DNA of 64,000 nucleotides from Knoxdaviesia capensis (GCA_001510575.1 LNGK01000019.1:25295-89294), one strand, 5' to 3'. Shown: positions 25,301-37,597, counted from the stretch's first letter. A program made the numbers and translations. The notes: generated by a model from the sequence alone, not told the origin.

Positions 25301-26500
25301 TAAGTCCACAAATCCTCCGAGCGCAAACCAAACAAAACCTTTTGGTGAACCACGATTTCCGGGCTGGGGACAAGCATCAAGCCATCATGGCCGATTGAAG
25401 TTACTAGCAAAAGAAAAGAGGTAAACGTACTACGGATGCTTGCAGAAGATGTGCACAGAGAGACACGAATTATTAGGGTTGATGATGGTGTTTGTGGAGG
25501 CATTAGAATCAGAGGAGGTCGGGAAGAAACAAACTATCGTTTAACAACACCCCAGTATGGAGTGAAGCGGTGAGCAACCACAGGAACGGCCTCCGTAACT
25601 GCACAATCTAACTATTTACACATACAATTGCACTTACACAAGTTTGGATTGTTTTAGCAGGCCAGGATGTACAGTACATACTCCTGCCCCATATACGCCC
25701 GGCTTGAGATGGACACATACGCACGACATGTGTGCATTGCTTCGCAGGTTTCCAACCACGCCATTATTATGCCTTCGCTTCTGCTGCTTGCTGCAATTTT
25801 GAAAACTTGGGTGGCCCATCTGCCGTGCGTGATAAGGCCAGTCAGTGTTTGTGTTTGCATGTTTGTTCCGTTTGCTTATATTCCCCCTCTCTCTAAACTG
25901 GAAATCTTATACCTGGAGCGAGTTGCGGTACCTGGACGAGTGCCTGACCCAACTTAGAGGCTAGGACAGGGAAAAAAGAATGGACTCTGTGTGTGGTGTT
26001 TGCTTGTACTCCGTATGTATAACCCGGCGCAAACTGTGCTGATATTCAAAGTTTGGGGCGTGTGAAGTAAGTATCCCTTGCAGGGGTAGCAAAGCGCCGA
26101 ATGCGGGTCGTAGGTACATTTAAGATACTCAGAATTATGTACTGAGTACATATAAACATTTTGTACTAGCTCTGTATAGTTTCAGATCATTTACCCTGTA
26201 ATTGCATGCAGAAACAGCTCTTAAACTCTTGTAGATACTTCGACTCCTCCGGCAGATCATGTACTAAGAACCTGCAAGAAAGTGGGCCCTCGACGCAAAT
26301 TGCAGCTCCCGCTATAATCGATCCTGTTGGCATTTAAGAGTCCAGTGTTCCTTCCTCACCGTCCTGGTCCTTCTCCCATCTACAGGCAGGTACAACTGAG
26401 GAACCTGACTTTTCTGGTCACCCGCGCAAAATTTCGAAGCTTTCGTCTCCACTTTTGGCCCTCTCCTGCCTTTCTGGTTTTCTCTTTCCACACCGCTACC

Positions 26501-26938
26501 TATAAACCCCAACAACCCGCCGCCCTAATTTTTTTCTTTTTAGTTCCCTCCGACCCCCCCAAATTCTTAACCCTGGGCGCAACTCTGGATTTTTCTTTCT
26601 TTTTTTTTCTTCTTCCCCCGGTCTTCTCATCTCATCTTCTTCATCGCAAACAGTCGACTGGAGAGATAAAAGATAGCCGTGGCCTGTTGTTGGGCGCTTC
26701 TATCTTTCCGCATTCCTCTCCCCGCTATCTGCCCCCTTTGCGCTTCATTCCAAAGCCAATCAGTCCCTGATACATTCCTCTTATCTATTTGCATTTTGCA
26801 CTCAACCGCAAGCAGCTTGTCGCTTCAACATATCCTCATTCATCTCTCCTCTTGACGCGCTTCTGCGACGAGAGTTGATAATATTTATCCTCCTCCTCTC
26901 TTGAATCGGATTATTCTGTCTGTCATCTTCTCTTCATT
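26501..26938 (+). promoter_or_regulatory. TATA-like element and CT-rich leader of the Myb-like gene
   Basis: TATAAA at 26501-26506 follows a pyrimidine-rich stretch. Another 400 bp of C/T-dominated DNA then leads to the first ATG. CT-rich stretches upstream of the ATG are typical of well-expressed filamentous-fungal genes. If transcription starts near 26540 the leader is about 400 nt, long enough for upstream reading frames. Confidence 0.4.
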
Positions 26939-28033
26939 ATGTTACTACCGTCGCATTTCACTTGCAACCTCTCGAACTCCCGCCACAACAACTCGATGCC
27001 TTCAAATCGCCAATCTGCCTCTCCTCCTGCAAGCCTACCTCCCCCATCAATCATGGCTTCTCTATCCGCTGCGTCGGCTCCTCAAGCCGCCGTTAGCAAC
27101 CTATTTGCGACATGTCGCTCACTGCAGTCTCTTCTTGCTGTTAATCCCTCGACCTTGGCTTCCATTGCCCCATCCGACATGGCCTTGACCCCTCCCACCA
27201 CTTCTCCCGAGCCAGTTGTATCATCACTACCGACTCCCCCTCTTACATATGCTCCTCCTCCCATGAAGCTTCGCCTTCGGCCACGGGCGAAGGCTGCCGC
27301 GACCCAGCAATCGCTGCAGATTCGTGTGCCAGTTCTGGATAGCGCCGCCGAGATTTCCTCCGATTCGATCACACCATCCACCGCGTACCCTGGATCTGCT
27401 CCTCAAATGCCTCCTCGGCGCCGGATAGTCAGCCGCCGTGTCGTCTCTCGTCGTGTGAACAAGCGCCGCCGTGACGACGACGACGAAGACTCACTTCCGC
27501 GCGACCACTTTGATATCTCATCCTCCGACTCTGAATCGGCGGAGAGCGACTCCGAATCCTCAGGAGCTGCGTTCGGTTCATCGTTCTCTTCAGATACATC
27601 TTTCGCCTCTTCGTGCTTCTCAAATAGACCTTCGACGTCGCCTCCTCAGCATGCGCAAGCCACAGAGCTCCCTCACACTCCTAAGCGTGCTCGGATTGCA
27701 CCCGCAGCTCTCCCATTGGGCCTAGACCGCGGCGATTTCCATAGCCTTCTTTTGAGTGAGATTCTCCAATCATCCACTCAAAGCCATCACGAGCCTAGCC
27801 ATCATGCCTCTGATGACGTTGATGATGAGTGGACAGCCGAGGACGACCGTGTTTTGGTCGAGCTTGTACTGGAAAAGCTCCGCCTCACCAAGTCCGAATG
27901 GCAGGATTGCGCTCGGAGCCTCGGCCGGGATCGCCAGTCTATTGGCCGTCGCTGGAAGAGCCTGATGGCGGCCGGCGATGTTGGCCTGAAACGGTCAAAT
28001 CGCCGCACGAAGCTTCACAATACCTGGCGGTGA
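26939..28033 (+). CDS. Myb/SANT-like DNA-binding domain protein
   Basis: Probable nuclear regulator, 364 residues, no intron. The first 130 residues are rich in Pro, Ser and Ala. A basic patch follows (PPRRRIVSRRVVSRRVNKRRR, about 167-187), a likely nuclear localisation signal. Next come an acidic/serine-rich run (DDDDED, then SSSDSESAESDSESS) and a second basic stretch (PKRARI). The C-terminal 70 residues hold one Myb/SANT-like helix set: DDEWTAEDDRVLVELVLEKL, then LTKSEWQDCARSLG, then RDRQSIGRRWKSLM, with the spaced tryptophans expected of a Myb repeat. A single C-terminal repeat separates it from FlbD- or Cdc5-type proteins. Alternative in-frame starts are M20 (26996) and M39 (27053); the first ATG is used but is uncertain. 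The target genes cannot be told. Confidence 0.78.
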   Translation: MLLPSHFTCNLSNSRHNNSMPSNRQSASPPASLPPPSIMASLSAASAPQAAVSNLFATCRSLQSLLAVNPSTLASIAPSDMALTPPTTSPEPVVSSLPTPPLTYAPPPMKLRLRPRAKAAATQQSLQIRVPVLDSAAEISSDSITPSTAYPGSAPQMPPRRRIVSRRVVSRRVNKRRRDDDDEDSLPRDHFDISSSDSESAESDSESSGAAFGSSFSSDTSFASSCFSNRPSTSPPQHAQATELPHTPKRARIAPAALPLGLDRGDFHSLLLSEILQSSTQSHHEPSHHASDDVDDEWTAEDDRVLVELVLEKLRLTKSEWQDCARSLGRDRQSIGRRWKSLMAAGDVGLKRSNRRTKLHNTWR

Positions 28034-31000
28034 AAAAGGCTAACTGAACCTGCTTTGCTGTCTCCGCTTGACTTCTCTTCTATATGAGTACTAATATTTC
28101 GTTTTGTTTTGAAGCCATGTTGTTTCTTTTTTCACTGCTTTTTCTCTTTTCACTTCAATGTATATTATTCTTTAACCAGTGAGCTTATGCTTCTGGTCTT
28201 TTTTCTCGGGTCTTTTCGTTTCTTTTTGAAAGCTTTGGTTTATATTCATTCTTGGGGCGGTTATTCTGACTTGGGCGATTATTGAGGGACAAAGGGACAG
28301 CGACTGTGCTGGTGATGTTTGTTAATGAGGGGAGGACTTGGGATATCTGCTCCACAGAAAGGAGACAGCAACCTGGGCTTTGTTTATTGGAGTTTACTGT
28401 GATTTTTCTCTTTCTTTTTTGAGGGGAGGGGGTTGTTCTCCCGTGTCTTTGAATTGAAGCTGTTCTCGCAAATGGCAAATCACTCTTCATCTTCACACTT
28501 CTTGTGGACTTTTTGTTTTGTTTTGCTTCCATGCTCTCTTCCGTGTATTATGCATCATATCTCAAGCAGTCGCTTTGGACAACTGTTTTTCTTATTCTCG
28601 AGGTTTCTATTCTCGAAGCTCAATTTTTGAATCAAATTCAGCGTCTCAGTGTGTAATCCGAGCTTACGGGTCTGTGTTTAGGTGCTCATGCTCTTTCCAC
28701 GCCATGATCCAAATACAGCGCTGACAGACGGCAGACTCTGGGAATTCACGCTGCTATCGTGGCCTCTATCTCATATGGGGATAACTTGCAGGTCGCTATG
28801 ATCGCAGCCACGACGACGACGGGAAGAACACCCCGCATATGCATTTACACGCCTGCGCATGCACCTCAGAAACGAGTATGTCGACGGTCAGTGCACCAGC
28901 ACGATGTGGCTACTTCCTCTGATGTCGCTCATTGAGCTGTTACATAGTACTATATACCGTAGGGGTTTTTCTTCTTCTTTTTTTATTTTATTTTATTTTA
29001 TTTTTTAAAACCCGTTGACGTGAGGACGAAAACGAGGGCGTGATGAGTATCCGGTGCAAAACGACATACAGTAAGAACATATGCACATATGGTAGTAATG
29101 TAGGCCGGTTACAAACTATGCCCGAGAGGGCTGGCCACTGCGCTGATCGGACTCCATGCCGAGCACGTTCCATCCCCATAAGCACTACCTAGGAGCACTG
29201 CTCTTGGCCCCTTCCCTCTACGCAACGGGGGAAACGCCATGACCGTCAAACAAAAGACGAGATGGAACAATCAATCGCAGTAGACCTATATACCATATGG
29301 GGGGGGGGCTATATTCAATGCTTTTATAAGATCGAGAGGGAAACAAAGCGATAGGCCTGAGCTGTGTCGGAGCTGGACTTGTCTGAGCCAGATTCGCAGG
29401 TGTACACTATGCATTCCCAGTGTTTAAGCAGCATCATGGATCTCTTCAATCCGAATCTCTGAAAACTGGTTTGATGCAGACATAAATGAATGTACTGTAC
29501 CTACTTATGAGGTACTTGCCTACTACTTGTATGTGCATATGCACTCTGCGCACCACTACAGCTGTCTTCGGTTATCTGCCTTGCGTACTATATAGACGCA
29601 TGAAAATCCATGGGCAGGCGCATATTTCCTGTAAGTACATGGTCTCTCTGGTTCCTGCACAAAATCAGATGTGCACGGTGGCTAGTGTTGCACTTTGCCA
29701 GACTGTGCCATGCTGTGTTCTCACGTTACTCGTAAATTTGAAGTACCCTGTGAGAGTCAAAGGCACGGAGGTTGGGATAAGACCAGAAGACAAGCAGCCC
29801 CCCTATTTCTTTTCTTCAGTTCGTTTAATTGCTGTTTTCAAGTTTCGAAAATTCAATTAAACCCCCGAACTTCAGACCACATGGGGGGTTTTCTTTCCCC
29901 ACCGTATTCGTGATACTCGGGCCAGGGCATCCTGGTTTTTAATTGACGCCTTGTCTTTGACGCTATCCCAGCCGTCTGAAATAATATCAGAGTTCTGAGA
30001 TGCAGGGGTGCCATTCATCTATTTGAGGGGCCACAGACGTTTTGGTTCCTGGAGGCAGATTGCACACTGTTATATGCTAGTGATAGGCCAGGTACGTTCA
30101 CTCACTAGGTTGTCCTTAACAATACTGTGTAAGTGACGATTGTGGCATTCCCAGTTCTGTGGTTCAGATTATCTCCTAGTACTGTATATGGCCGGTTCAG
30201 GGGCCAGATTATTCTTCTCAAGCTAACGGAACAGAATAAGTGCTGTCCTGTTCCACATCGGCTCAGATTCCGGATCGTCAACCGAGCCTGGTTCATCCAT
30301 TCTGGGCTATCCGTTCTTTTGTAATGTGAACTTGATCCAGCCTTTGGAGAGACAGCGCTTGGCTTCCTTCAGACGTTGTGCAAGTATTTTCATCCCCATT
30401 TGGAGCAGCCCCAGACCAGAACTCGGAGAGCTTCTCAGCCGGAGGTCTTTGTAGGGTTAAACGAGCGGATGTCCAACACCGGAGTTTTGTGTCCAGTCTG
30501 GCCAGACATATGGGTCAGAGATGTCTAAGATAGTTGCGCTGTGATGGGCCCGATCCCCTCCCTCATCAGAAAGAATAGTTGCACATCGAGACTCCCCGAG
30601 TGCGGTTCTCGTGTTAAGCCACACGTTTCTCTCGACTCCTGGCTCATTTTTCGGTTTCTCGCTTCTGAACAGTTCTGTCTTAGCCACTCTTGTCCACGCT
30701 ATACTGAGACCTGCCACCCCGAATTCCCGAATTAGGCTCGTTGCGCGGTGATTTCTGATACCTTCGGCAGAAAAAAAAGGACTAACAGGTTTGTGTTTCA
30801 TCGTACATACGCACACATTCTGGGATTCCTCCGGATTTTTGTCTCTGGTGCACACCTTCTTGCCCGACTCGACTGACCGAGACAGGGTGGCGGGTGTTAC
30901 CGAGAGTGAAATAAAGAGACTGAAGACGCATAGGTGCACGATAATATGATCTTGCGCTTTCGGAAAACTTTAACTTTCGATATTGAATGAGATTATTTTC

Positions 31001-31102
31001 TATCTATGCAACTTAAACAGATTCCGCCTAGCACTCAAAATGAAATGCAACAGAGATGGCCATCCTCAACCCCGTTTCTTCCCTGATTCTTTGTTCCGGT
31101 AT
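28034..31102. other. 3.1-kb intergenic region between the Myb-like gene and the GH7 gene
   Basis: The first 650 bp are T-rich, as in a long 3' UTR. A (TTTTA)n run lies at 28981-29006 and a G10 run at 29299-29308; palindromic TGTACTGTAC is at 29491-29500. Short open frames of 60-160 codons have no recognisable features. Confidence 0.45.
28981..29006. repeat. (TTTTA)n pentanucleotide repeat
   Basis: About five tandem TTTTA units followed by a T/A run. Confidence 0.8.
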
Positions 31103-32531
31103 TTACGCGGTGAATGTCGAGTTGATGGTGCCATACTTGATCTTGGAGTAGACCACATAGGCATCGGGGTGGTCGGCCTCGACGGTGGTGGGAAGACCGG
31201 CCTCGGGGTCACAGCGTCCACGAAGGACACCGGGGGTAGCGGGATCAGCCTCGGGAGGGAAGCGGCTGTCGAGCCAGTTCATCGACACGGCATAATCGTC
31301 CCAGATGCTGAGAACCAGGACCATGGCCTTGAGAGCCTCTCCCATCTGAGCCAGACCGCCGAGCTTGGCGAAGTAGTTGTTGTCACCGAAGACGGACTTC
31401 TGCTGGGCGCAGAACTCATCAGTGATGGAGTTGGTATTGTCCACACCAGCAACAGCCGAGTCGGAGTTGGCAACAACCTTGCCGCCCTGCACGTAGAAGC
31501 GGCGAATCTCGCTCAGGGTACCGGAATCGCTGCCATCAGCGGTGAGGAACTGAGTGACGACGGTGACGGGCTTGGAGGTGTCGATAGTCTTGCCAGTGCC
31601 GTAGAACTCAGCATTGCCCATGCGTAGGGAATTGAAGTCACAGCCATCCTTGTCGCAGACGCCGGCATAGCGGTCATCGCCAGATCCACATTCGGTGCCT
31701 GAGCAACGCTTGAGTCCGGGGGCCGAGCATGGGTGCGGCGTGTACGCCGTGGCATCCAGGTTGGCCTCCCACAGGTCCATCTCAGCACAGCAGGCGCCGT
31801 ACACACCAGTACCGGTGCTGTCAGAGCTAGACGAGCCACCCCAGCCCTCGACATTGGCCTCGCCATCGATGAACTTGATGTCCTGAGGGCACTGGCTGTC
31901 ACAGTAGCCGGTTCCGTACTTGGCACCGGCCTTGTTGGTGGGGAACTTGGAGAGGCCGCCATCCTGAAGCATTTCGCTGAAGTAAACAGCGCCATTGAGA
32001 CCGCAACTATGGATTATTTATGAGAGAGCTGTTCTGTCCGCACGGTGATGGAGACAAGGGATCAACTTACGGGAGAGCGGAAACATCAACATCAAAAGTG
32101 ATCTCGCGGTTAAGCATATTGAAAATGCGGTACTTGTCAGCCGACTCCATCAGGTAGACTCTGGAGCCGACGTTCTTGCCGTAGTCATGTTCCTTGACAA
32201 ATTGCAACCGCAACTCGCCATCCGACGGGGTGGTGATTCCGTAGGTGCCTTCGTAGTCAGCTCCCTCGACAGCGCACGCCTCGGCGCACGCCTTTCCATC
32301 AGGGCAGTGCTCGGCCACCCACTTGTTGCCGTCGTAGCAGTTGTCTGAGCCCTCAGCTGTGTGTAGCCAGCGCCAGTTCGCGTCCAGTACCACCTCGCCC
32401 TTCTGCTTTGTGCAGCCGACGCTGTCGCATACTTCGTACGACATCGACGGGTGCTTCTCAGCCGTCAGAGTGCCGACCTGCTGGGCAAGGGCGGCACCGG
32501 CAAGGGAGAGCGGGGCAAGGAGACGAAGCAT
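31103..32531 (-). CDS. GH7 cellobiohydrolase I (reducing-end exoglucanase), no CBM
   Basis: Secreted cellulase releasing cellobiose from the reducing end of cellulose chains with retention of configuration. Exon 1 is 32531-32071, the intron 32070-32007 (64 nt), exon 2 32006-31103; 454 residues. The ATG at 32531 gives a signal peptide (MLRLLAPLSLAGAALA) followed by mature QQVGTLTAEKHP, the classic GH7 start. The catalytic signature is CCAEMDLWEAN, with E229 as nucleophile, D231 as helper and E234 as acid/base. Many paired cysteines and loop motifs (YGTGYCDSQCPQDIKFI, YDGNKW) match cellobiohydrolases rather than the shorter endoglucanases. It ends at the catalytic core (KIKYGTINSTFTA) without linker or CBM1, as in Aspergillus cbhA-type enzymes. 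A TATA-like box lies about 250 bp upstream. Adjacent genes are unrelated. Confidence 0.94.
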
Positions 32532-35199
32532 TGTGCTCAAATGGTCTGGGATTGGCGAAACGAAATTCTTGTCAAAGAAAAGAAAGAAGCAGAAACTGAT
32601 TGGGTGGAGTAGATGATTGACAGTCGTAAGTGATGATTTGCTTTCTTTAGATCAGGACCAAAAGCCACAATGGAGCGAGAGACTGGTAGTGCGGGAGACT
32701 GGTGAGAAGAGACAGGCTGCTGCTGGTCTGAATCTCCCTCATTTCTTCTTGTTGACGAGGAGAGGCCATGGCATCCTCTTATACTCATGAGTGTCTAACC
32801 GTCCCCCCTTTGCTTGTCGAAGTGGATAGGAGGACCTTAAACAAGGTCGGCATGAGAATAGAACAGGTTGTTGGCCATTCTATAAGGTGAAAGGTCACAA
32901 ATAGAGTAAAGTTCTGTCACGAGGCTTATCGGCATCAAATCCTTCCAATCTCTACGATCCATCATGAGCCATCAATTAAGAGCCGTGTCCCGCTTCTATC
33001 ATTACAGACTTCAAGCCCTGTCCACGATGAGAACTCCACAGGTTTGATATATCCCTATGTCCAAAACCAGACGGTAGGCAGTAGAGTCTTGTCAACGGAT
33101 CCATCTTCTCATCTAGCCGGACGGAGCAAGGATATGCGGATATACACTATCGTTGGTGCATGAACTATGTAGAGAGAGAAAGCTATCGCTTGCCACCTGA
33201 GTGGTCCGTCCGTGGAGCTCATGTGGTATGTAGGGAGAGCTTTCTTGGCGTGAACCTATACTAATATAAGAGATATATATAACATGACTAGCTATGAGGG
33301 AGCTCCCGATCACTCTATTTGTCGCCCAACCGCCAGATGATATGGGGTCGGAGAACGAGGCTCTGAAGGTGCCGAGATTCCAGTTTTCCGGAGGCGAGAA
33401 GCCGCCATGGAAAGACTATTTCATCCAAGCAGGAGCTGGTATATCGGAGAATAATGGAGGGCGACTATTAAGATTCACACGCTCTCTTCTTTCTGGCGGG
33501 CTCTGGGGGATGGAGATGTAACGCATACTGGATTTCACTCTTGCACACCGGGTAAATTCCAAAGATGCAGCACAACACGGCGGGGTTTGGTGATGTCGAG
33601 TAGTTCATGCATTGCTATCAATTAGCCAGTACACTCCATATTCATGGCTTGAAAGATCTCCATGGCTGGATATGAACCCGGGTGGTAGTGCCCACCGCGG
33701 GCCGCCTTATATTCTTGCCAAACTGTGTGTGGTTTGCTGCACCACACATGTATAGATAGCTCCGCGACTTCTGTACCACACCGGGCGCACTGTGATATAC
33801 ACAACATTTCAGGAACAGGATATTCCGGCCACCGGCGATTCTTGTCACAGGTCACCCGTATCCCCTTGTCATCAGTTGACTTCAATTTTTCAGTGTCCGG
33901 ATATTTCAGCCGGAAGACGGAGGCAAGTCCCTATAGAGTAAATCAGGAAGACATTGTCCCGGGACTTTATTCAAAAAGTTTGTCCAGACACACTTATCTA
34001 AGTACCTAGGTAGCCACGTATCAGACATTTGGATACATATACTATGTCCAAGGTCCATGTTCGATATATGGTGTTGAGTGTATCTCTAGGGTTAGGGTTG
34101 ATTGTCATCCTGGGCTAGGATGAGGTTTAGAGGTTTCCCTTTTCACTTTGGCTTCAGAGGATTAGAGGAAAACAATATGGCTGGCCATGCCAGCCCAAAG
34201 AATGGTCACTGGGCATCATAATCAACAAAATAACAAGGGAGGGGACGAAGACATCTGCATCTTGTACCAAGCAATAAACATGCCTGAGTGACTGGTGAAG
34301 CCACCCGCTCGTCACTGACCGATCGAGAAGTTGAACCCTCTCGACACTGTCCGTGCGTGCTGCTGAGGAATTTGTCTAGGAAAATCTCCTTTTGGCTTCC
34401 TTTTATTTTATATAAAGACAAACTTCCTACTGTATTGTCTCAATGGGGCTGCTGTTGTGTGTGATAACTAGAAAGGTACTATGTACTTCGATCTGGAGTG
34501 GGTGGTAAATTCTTTGACTGAGTGACTTAACCATTTTTATCGCCCCTCTTGAAGGACAGACGGTTTCCCACCCGCTGGCCGGAGGACCAGCTACACCTAA
34601 AAAAATCCATTTAGGCGCAAATTTTCCGAGTCACACGAGAACTTGGTTCCTGACCTCCAAACATCAAAGTTGACCTCATTTGCACTCCTTGTACTCAATA
34701 GTGTTCACCAACCAGGTACGGAATTTGAGATATAGGTACCCCTATTCACTAGACGACATACTTCTGGCCCTGGTGAGTTGCTTGAACTTCAACGTTTCTT
34801 GATAATCAACTTGACGAGAACCCCCCGATTTATATTCTCCCCTCTTGGCTGCCGAACTTCCGAGGGTTAACAGTTGCTACCGTGATTCAAGATACGGACA
34901 CGGCGGCTATTACCAGCGGCAGCATTCGCCTGTCTATCTATCGACTGCCACTACTATCTTCCGTCGTCGGCACGGACGTTAACTTTCTACTTCTCTCACT
35001 TGATCCCGCGTTCCTGTGATCTTCATCACTCCTTCTGACCCTGCTTGTTGCTCTTGTATTTTCCCCCCAACGACTTTCTTTCGGCCACGGCATAGATTGT
35101 GTCAATATTTCGTTGTTTATTACCGTGAATTCTCGCTTGTGCATCCTTTTATAACTGGGAGCCCATCCATCCACCTCTTGTTAGATCTCTTGGATCTAA
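32532..35199. other. Divergent intergenic region GH7 / FolB-domain gene
   Basis: 2.7 kb. The GH7 side has a TATA-like element at 32775-32783. The FolB side (34880-35199) is CT-rich and probably the leader. No supported gene lies between them; open frames of 60-94 codons are not convincing. A GGCTAA-like XlnR core is present on the minus strand only at about 33622, far from the GH7 start. Confidence 0.4.
32775..32783 (-). promoter_or_regulatory. TATA-like box of the GH7 gene
   Basis: TATAAGAGG read on the minus strand, 244-252 bp upstream of the cellobiohydrolase ATG. It is the only clear TATA-like word in that interval. Assignment rests on position. Confidence 0.4.
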
Positions 35200-36408
35200 A
35201 TGGCATCTCGTGCTGTGTCCCCAGCGTTTGTGCTACCTTCACCCGTCCGGGCCAGCCCACTCAACTCGGCGTGGGAAGTCAGGGTGGCTGCCGGTGAACC
35301 CGCCGCCGCTGTCCGCGTGCGCAACCTGCAGTCAGTCGTACAGGCCGGCCGCGACGCCTGGGGCCGCGAGAACAAGCCACAGCCCGTGTTGGTGTCAGCT
35401 GATGTGTTTTTGGCCCGCTCGTTCCACAGGGCCCAGGAAAGCGACGACGTTGCCGACGATACCGTCCATTATGGCCTTCTGTGTAAGGCGGTGCTAGCCG
35501 CGCTGAACGACCTCAACCTGGCGCAACTCCGCAACCTTACGGGCCACCAACACTCTGGGTCATCCGGCGGTGGTTTGCGCCCAGACGGAGCTTCGGGTTC
35601 CGGCTCGTCCCGTGCTTCGTCACCGGCTTTCCGCCCTCTACCCTCTGCGCACGTGACCCTCCGCGCAGTTCTCGACCGCATCTGGGCGTCTCTGACCGGC
35701 CTCACCGTTGACGGTCAACGGCTTGCAGTAGCTGCGGCTGCGGCCGCGGCGGATTTCCATGGTGCTCACAGTGATAGTGCTGCTGCTCGCTATGGCGGTA
35801 CTGGGAGTGAGGCTACAGCGCCGTTCCTGAACCTGTCAATGATAAAATACTTGTCTGTCACGGTTGTGCTCCCCAAGGCGTCTCTTCTCGGAACTGGCAT
35901 CAGCCTGACGGGCGCAGCAGTGTTCGAGCAGAGTGGAAGATACCCGCCGATCCAGGCGCATGCTTTGACCCTTGGCATAAACAGACTCCAGATACCGACG
36001 ATTATTGGCATCAATAGCAATGAACGGCGGGCGAAGCAGATCATAATTGCGGATGTTGAAGTTGATCGATTTGACTGGGATGATGATGTATATGTCGCCC
36101 TGGAGAACATTGTGCAAAAGGTATGTTGACAATCTCTATTTGTTCAAAAATCATCAAACACCAGAATTCAACGAGGTTATACCAAAACTTTTTTTTTTTT
36201 TTTGCTAACTGCAACCGTGCACCGACTCTAGGCAATTGCAGATTCGTCTTTCGGGACGCTGGAGGCCCTCGCCGACAAGCTTGCTACGGCTATTAAGCAG
36301 GGCTTCCTCTATGACAAACCGCCTGGAAGTAGGCTGAAGATTTTGCTTGAGAAGCCGACAGCTGTTCCATTGGCTGAGGGAACATGCATTGAGTTCCTCA
36401 GCACTTAG
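35200..36408 (+). CDS. Standalone tandem FolB-domain protein (dihydroneopterin aldolase/epimerase family)
   Basis: FolB enzymes act in folate synthesis, splitting dihydroneopterin to hydroxymethyl-dihydropterin and glycolaldehyde; fungi usually carry the domain at the N-terminus of trifunctional Fol1. Exon 1 is 35200-36120, the intron 36121-36231 (with a T15-type run near its 3' end), exon 2 36232-36408; 365 residues. A first, divergent FolB-like half (about 25-175) includes QPVLVSADVFLARS and TVHYGLLCKAV. A Ser/Gly-rich insert interrupts it. The second half (about 205-350) is closer to consensus: IPTIIGINSNERRAKQIIIADVEVD, then FGTLEALADKLATAI. Neither an HPPK nor a DHPS domain is present. 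The order of two FolB units matches the start of Fol1, so this may be a paralogue or a split-off part. Catalysis is not proven. Confidence 0.8.
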
Positions 36409-36711
36409 AAACTTGTTCAACTGCAGGAGACCATCTCAGACTTTGATATTCATCTATCTTTGACTTCGATCTTCGGCCTGAGCTTCTTCGAGATTTATCA
36501 TCACACCGCTCATGTCGGGATACCGTCTATCCGGACAGTAATATACCATCTAGAGTTGACTTTGTTCCTCAGTATGACCTAACTGTCTAGGCATTGCGAC
36601 TGAAAGGGACGTTCTATCTAATCGATACTCATCATGCACAAACCAAAACGAACTCCTAAACCAGAAATTCCACCTGACGTTTATGTAGTAAACATCTAAC
36701 CTCAAGGTATC
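36409..36711. other. Convergent 3' spacer
   Basis: 303 bp between the stop codons of the FolB-domain gene and the minus-strand GlcNAc-induced-protein-like gene. Only AT-rich 3' UTR-like sequence is visible. Confidence 0.5.
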
Positions 36712-37597
36712 CTAACCTATAATTGCGCTCATGGGGCGATCGCCATTCGTGATCTCAATGACAAATTCCGGGTCTGCGTCAAGTAACATAACATGGAAGT
36801 GCTCCACCGTTCGTACGGACTTAAGAGCGGACCAGTTTCGGAACCAAATCACCTACACGAGCATGTAATTACTGAATTAATAGAACTACCAAATGACAAG
36901 ATCACAGAGCACTTACTTTGTCTTTTTCGGTTCGAGCTTTGAACGTCCTCGTCACAAACCCATCCAGTAGGTTTCGCCATTCATCGGCCAGGTCACCCGT
37001 TCTTGGATCTTCGTCATATGAGAACTTGGTCCACACCACCAGGTGCACGATTCGGGAGTCGATGCCATACGGCCAATCGTTGTACAGGATCTTGAAGTCC
37101 TCTGGGAATGCGAATGGATCACAGGCAGCGGGCCCATTACGCCCACAAGAAACTGCGGCGGCAGCCTCTGCGGCCTCCGGGCTCGGTATGATGGGTGCGG
37201 GCCACCAGCAAAGACGGCGGCGGAGTAGAAACTCCATCACGCCGCCATCCGGGTATTCAGCACGCAGGCCGGCACTGAAGACGTGATACCGGCGTAGGGA
37301 GGACGGCACGCGCTGGAACGCTCCAATATCGTTGATCCGGACGAGATCGCACACCTGTGACCAGGGCATGATGGCATAGTCGGCATCCTTCATGGATAAA
37401 ACTCTGCGATCTTTCGCAGTGATATTGCGAAGGAAGTCCGGACACTCGACCGTGTGCTCATTGGTTGGGAGGTTATTGTTCCAGTATGCCACAGACACGG
37501 GTGCTGTTTCCAACGGCTCCGACGGGGCATTGACCCCAGGGTTGGAGGTGGCGGATGAGCCAGGGAAGGTCGAGATTGGGTCTGCTGTCGTAGCCAT
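36712..37597 (-). CDS. N-acetylglucosamine-induced protein 1-like (DUF3605)
   Basis: Exon 1 is 37597-36917, the intron 36916-36853 (GTAAGT...GTGTAG), exon 2 36852-36712; 273 residues. The first ATG of the frame (MATTADPISTFP) is used; codons upstream of it lack an ATG. The core, from about residue 50, reads WNNNLPTNEHTVECPDFL, then RVPSSLRRYHVF and FLLRRRLCWWPAP. It ends in exon 2 with VIWFRNWSALKSVRTVEHFHVML, the hallmark of the fungal family named after a Candida GlcNAc-induced protein. A 20-residue Ala/Gly insert (EAAEAAAAVSCGRNGP) interrupts the middle. No signal peptide or membrane segment. The biochemical role of the family is unknown. Convergent with the FolB-domain gene. Confidence 0.8.

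Larger units (their letters stand above)
17709..26938. other. 9.2-kb gene desert
   Basis: No frame longer than about 150 codons and none with a recognisable domain, signal peptide or exon chain on either strand. Visible contents: the promoter of the Cys-rich protein gene (17709-18100); a (GT)n microsatellite near 19289; scattered TACTGTA/TACAGTA words (for example 21232, 21448, 21681, 23063, 25669); and TACTCCGTA words (23150, 26010). From about 26300 it becomes strongly CT-rich and reads like the leader of the downstream Myb-like gene. Base composition is ordinary, without RIP-type depletion. Confidence 0.5.
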
